Assembly: GCF_014201515.1 (NCBI RefSeq)
Contig: NZ_JACHEQ010000010.1
Location: 1 to 64,000 of the forward strand
Direction of reading: 5' to 3'
Length of the DNA: 64,000 bases
Origin: Anoxybacillus mongoliensis
GTDB taxonomy: Bacteria; Bacillota; Bacilli; Bacillales; Anoxybacillaceae
This document shows, piece after piece, positions 61,480 to 64,000 of the stretch; positions within the stretch are counted from its first letter, which is position 1; each line of letters starts with the position of its first letter. The translations under genes were made by a program, and so were the position numbers. Under the pieces are notes generated by a model. The model did not search any database, was not told the origin of the DNA, and saw only the letters and a program-made list of their open reading frames with translations.

Positions 61480-63344
61480 CGTATCACCTTTTTCCATACC
61501 CACTCATATACGTAAATAAGCACAATACCAATGAATAGCCCAAGTCCAAGACTATACATTGTACGAATGAATGAAATAAAAAGTGGGATGTGCAAATGTG
61601 TAAATGTATTTATTATTGACAACCATCCGATCGTTCCGACAACAAAAAGAATAGACCCTAATTTTTTTTGTTTATTGATGACAAATAAAGCGAGCATGTA
61701 CGCTGGAAAACCGAGCAAAAATTCTTTCGTACGTGGGCGTACATATAACCATTCTTCTAACTTTTGTCTCGCTGCTAACTCAAGCCCGCTCGCCGTACCT
61801 GTATTGCCAGAACGTAACACGTAATACGCTAACAAAGCAAAAACAAAGAAACTAACAACGACATGTCCGATCGTAATCGGCTGTTTCCATAGCCGTTTTA
61901 TAAACGGAAGAAGCGGCTCTTGAATGATCGAAGGTAAAACGAGCACAACCATCGCTACAAGCGGAACGACATAAACGAGTTTCACCCCTCGAAACCCTTC
62001 ACCGACATAAGCCATATACTCATTGCCATACAACATCGTGACAATCCAACTGATTCCGACAAACGAAATAGCGATGGCGCGACCGTATGCCATAAACGTT
62101 CCGCGCCAGCCTTCCCGAACGGAAGAAGGTTTAGCGGCATATATTGGGGTGATGATAGCAACAAGCAAGGCGACTGCCTTCAAGGCTAAATCTATCGCCA
62201 ACACCGTTCCTGCAATACTTAGAACGAGCGTTCCGCCAGCGGCAAGCGATGCCAGCATCGGTGACGCGAGCGAACGAATCGCAAGAAAAACGAAAGCTGT
62301 CGCCCCAACAATCAATCCGATCGTTGCTATATTCGAGCGTTCAATTGGCGCAAACGGTTCACTTTTTCCGAGCGTATAATGACTTGGCATATGTTGAACG
62401 ATTTGTTTCATCACAGCGACTGTTTTTTCAATATTTTGTACTGTTCCTGCGGATGTATACGGACGAACAAATAACGCGCGTATGTTTCGCTCTTTAATCG
62501 CACGAATAGCAACATCCACCGCTTCATTTGGTTTTCGTTGTTCTAAATTTAAACTATGCAAACGAACGACGTCCACATTCATTGCTTTCGCTAATGTCGT
62601 CAATCCTTTTGCTTCATAAAACTCGGTGGACAACAACGCATATCCTGCTTTCTTCCATCTTTTTCCCCATTTTTCGACATCGGTCGGATACCCAGCCACT
62701 TCTTCTCCCGTCGGCAACAGTTTAGATATATGTTCATTTTTTAACGTTTCGATTTGTCGAAGCACACGGACACTTGCTTCGTTCATATCACGGGCATCTG
62801 GAACACGAAGCACGACCATCAAGCCTTGTTCAATGAGACGAGCGATTTTCATTTCGTCATATCCGAGTGGAACGCGTTCGATTTTTTTTGCATTTCCTTC
62901 GATAACATAATACGTTTTTCCATTTACTTGCATGGCCTTGACATCGTCACCAAACGTTGCTTGTAGCGATGAAACGATCGGGAACGCCTGATCAAGCGGA
63001 TAAACGACAAGTCCGCGCGAAGGAATATGATCGACCGTTTCATTCGATAAAACGAGTGTATGTTTAAATTCGTCCATTTTTAACAACAGAACATGTCCTA
63101 ATTTTTCGAGCGAATCAAGCGTTTCTGCTTCCACGCTAACCGTCGTTAAACCTGCCTCTTTTAGTTGCTTCCATACATCTGTTTCATTTTCTTCTTGCAA
63201 CCATACTTCAATTTCATCGTATGGCATGATCATTTCATACGTTCGATTGTTCCACTCTGCCTCATGCCGCTTGCTGAGTGCTGGGGCGATCAGCATAAGC
63301 GAAATGGCGATGATAATCAACAACCATTTTTTCACACGTTTCAT
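61476..63344 (-). CDS. DUF5693 family membrane protein
   Basis: A 622-aa protein. It has an N-terminal membrane segment (residues 4-24), an extracellular domain of about 300 residues (VWLQEENETDVWKQLKEAGL, with MDVVRLHSLNLEQRKPNEA toward its end) and then about nine membrane segments (about 330-620). DUF5693 proteins are consistently found next to csaB in S-layer Firmicutes; their role is not established. Gene order flippase, DUF5693, csaB with 4-base overlaps suggests a part in exporting or pyruvylating the SLH-binding polysaccharide. ATG 63344 is the start; the longer frame overlaps the flippase gene heavily. Confidence 0.85.
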   Translation of the reverse strand: MKRVKKWLLIIIAISLMLIAPALSKRHEAEWNNRTYEMIMPYDEIEVWLQEENETDVWKQLKEAGLTTVSVEAETLDSLEKLGHVLLLKMDEFKHTLVLSNETVDHIPSRGLVVYPLDQAFPIVSSLQATFGDDVKAMQVNGKTYYVIEGNAKKIERVPLGYDEMKIARLIEQGLMVVLRVPDARDMNEASVRVLRQIETLKNEHISKLLPTGEEVAGYPTDVEKWGKRWKKAGYALLSTEFYEAKGLTTLAKAMNVDVVRLHSLNLEQRKPNEAVDVAIRAIKERNIRALFVRPYTSAGTVQNIEKTVAVMKQIVQHMPSHYTLGKSEPFAPIERSNIATIGLIVGATAFVFLAIRSLASPMLASLAAGGTLVLSIAGTVLAIDLALKAVALLVAIITPIYAAKPSSVREGWRGTFMAYGRAIAISFVGISWIVTMLYGNEYMAYVGEGFRGVKLVYVVPLVAMVVLVLPSIIQEPLLPFIKRLWKQPITIGHVVVSFFVFALLAYYVLRSGNTGTASGLELAARQKLEEWLYVRPRTKEFLLGFPAYMLALFVINKQKKLGSILFVVGTIGWLSIINTFTHLHIPLFISFIRTMYSLGLGLFIGIVLIYVYEWVWKKVIR

Positions 63345-64000
63345 CCTTTCTTCTTTTGATTCAACCATTGGCGAAGCTCTTGAAGGGTTGCCCCACCGAG
63401 CGCGAGTACAATTCCAAAATAAAACAAACCGCCTCCGATTGTTGCTATCGCTACATAAACAAGCGAAGCCATTCTTCCCCACGTCGGAGAAATAAAAAAT
63501 AAACCTACGCCCATTAGTACAGAGGCAAAGAAATATACGAACATTTTTCGATTCCAAAAGACGAGCGACATACGACGGCGAATGGCAACATGGTTCATCC
63601 ATGTAATAAACGCGTATGTCACAAGCGTCGAAATACCAGCACCAATTAATCCGTACCATGAAATAAACAAGACGTTCGTTCCCCATTTTACGAAACAGCC
63701 GATGACGATAATGACTGCAGCGCGTTTCGAATCGCCAATCCCTTGTAAAATGCCTGTTCCAAGCAATGCAAGCGATGTGAATACGGAGCTTGCTAGCACG
63801 ATAGCCATCGTCAAACTTCCTTCGTTATTTGTAAATAAAGCGATATTTAAAGGAACAGCAAGAGCGGCTAAGCTAGCTGCGATTGGCCATGATAAAAAGT
63901 GCGATAGCTCGAACGACTTTTGAATCGTTTGTTGCGCTTGCCTTGTTTCCCCTTTTGCTAATTGCTTACTTAAAAGCGGAATGAGCGGAAGAACAAGGGA
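63341..64000 (-). CDS. Polysaccharide flippase of the MOP family (C-terminal part)
   Basis: The last 219 residues of a multi-span membrane protein; the 5' end lies beyond the window. The frame is open to base 64000 and includes SLVLPLIPLLSKQLAKGE, then several membrane helices with LLGTGILQGIGDSKRAA and GLIGAGISTLVTYAF, typical of SpoVB/YabM-like lipid-linked polysaccharide exporters. It overlaps DUF5693 by 4 bases. It probably flips the lipid-linked repeat unit of the secondary wall polysaccharide that CsaB modifies; that is inferred from operon context. Confidence 0.88.
   Translation of the reverse strand, partial: SLVLPLIPLLSKQLAKGETRQAQQTIQKSFELSHFLSWPIAASLAALAVPLNIALFTNNEGSLTMAIVLASSVFTSLALLGTGILQGIGDSKRAAVIIVIGCFVKWGTNVLFISWYGLIGAGISTLVTYAFITWMNHVAIRRRMSLVFWNRKMFVYFFASVLMGVGLFFISPTWGRMASLVYVAIATIGGGLFYFGIVLALGGATLQELRQWLNQKKKG

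Noticed and set aside
63345-63686. N-terminal extension of the DUF5693 protein
   Set aside because: The extra 114 codons overlap the flippase gene in another frame, give an unlikely cysteine-rich sequence and would hide the signal-anchor that starts at 63344.

Overview
The window looks like chromosome from a moderately thermophilic, low-to-medium GC Bacillaceae species with an S-layer. Anoxybacillus, or a close Geobacillus/Parageobacillus relative, fits best. This is inferred from recognisable proteins (DegS/DegU, YvyE, TagU, TagO, ComK, YwpF, SecA2/SlaP, CsaB, a large SLH-anchored amylopullulanase), strong AGGAGG ribosome sites and sigma-A type promoters. No rRNA, tRNA, CRISPR array or prophage was seen.

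Region 1 (1-11.8 kb): the degS-degU two-component operon, divergent yvyE, tagU and tagO (wall teichoic acid), then a variant of the Bacillus lyt region. That region has a small coiled-coil exported protein, a SpoIID/LytB-like protein, an SLH lipoprotein and an SLH-SH3-amidase, followed by an SLH subtilase.

Region 2 (11.8-32.7 kb): large exported proteins. These are a stalk-domain protein, a 590-aa SLH protein, its 2170-aa relative, a 1429-aa PA-domain subtilase and a 2021-aa amylopullulanase. The amylopullulanase has an inverted pair of cre-like boxes at its transcription start.

Region 3 (32.7-38.8 kb): an accessory island. It holds an Rpn-type PD-(D/E)XK gene, a deleted relative of that family, comM, a RAYT-type Y1 transposase, a type I toxin-antitoxin locus (35-aa holin-like toxin with a convergent antisense RNA), and a 731-bp tandem duplication carrying two copies of a small PD-(D/E)XK gene. 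At least six copies of a REP-like hairpin repeat lie here, all in one orientation.

Region 4 (38.8-51.8 kb): the S-layer protein gene with a strong promoter and a 14-bp leader hairpin, an SLH NlpC/P60 hydrolase, an SLH metalloprotease-like protein, a large subtilase, then secA2-slaP, the accessory export pair for S-layer proteins.

Region 5 (51.8-64 kb): an XRE regulator with dyad operators, a Bacillaceae interspersed repeat, a candidate C-rich small RNA, ywpF, a class D sortase with its probable LPXTA-type substrate, an aspartokinase, a DUF1284 protein, comK, a chemoreceptor, and an operon of flippase, DUF5693 protein and csaB. CsaB pyruvylates the wall polysaccharide that SLH domains bind.

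Together the window encodes much of a surface-assembly programme: nine SLH proteins, the enzyme that makes their wall ligand, a dedicated export ATPase with its partner, and wall hydrolases and proteases that could remodel the envelope.
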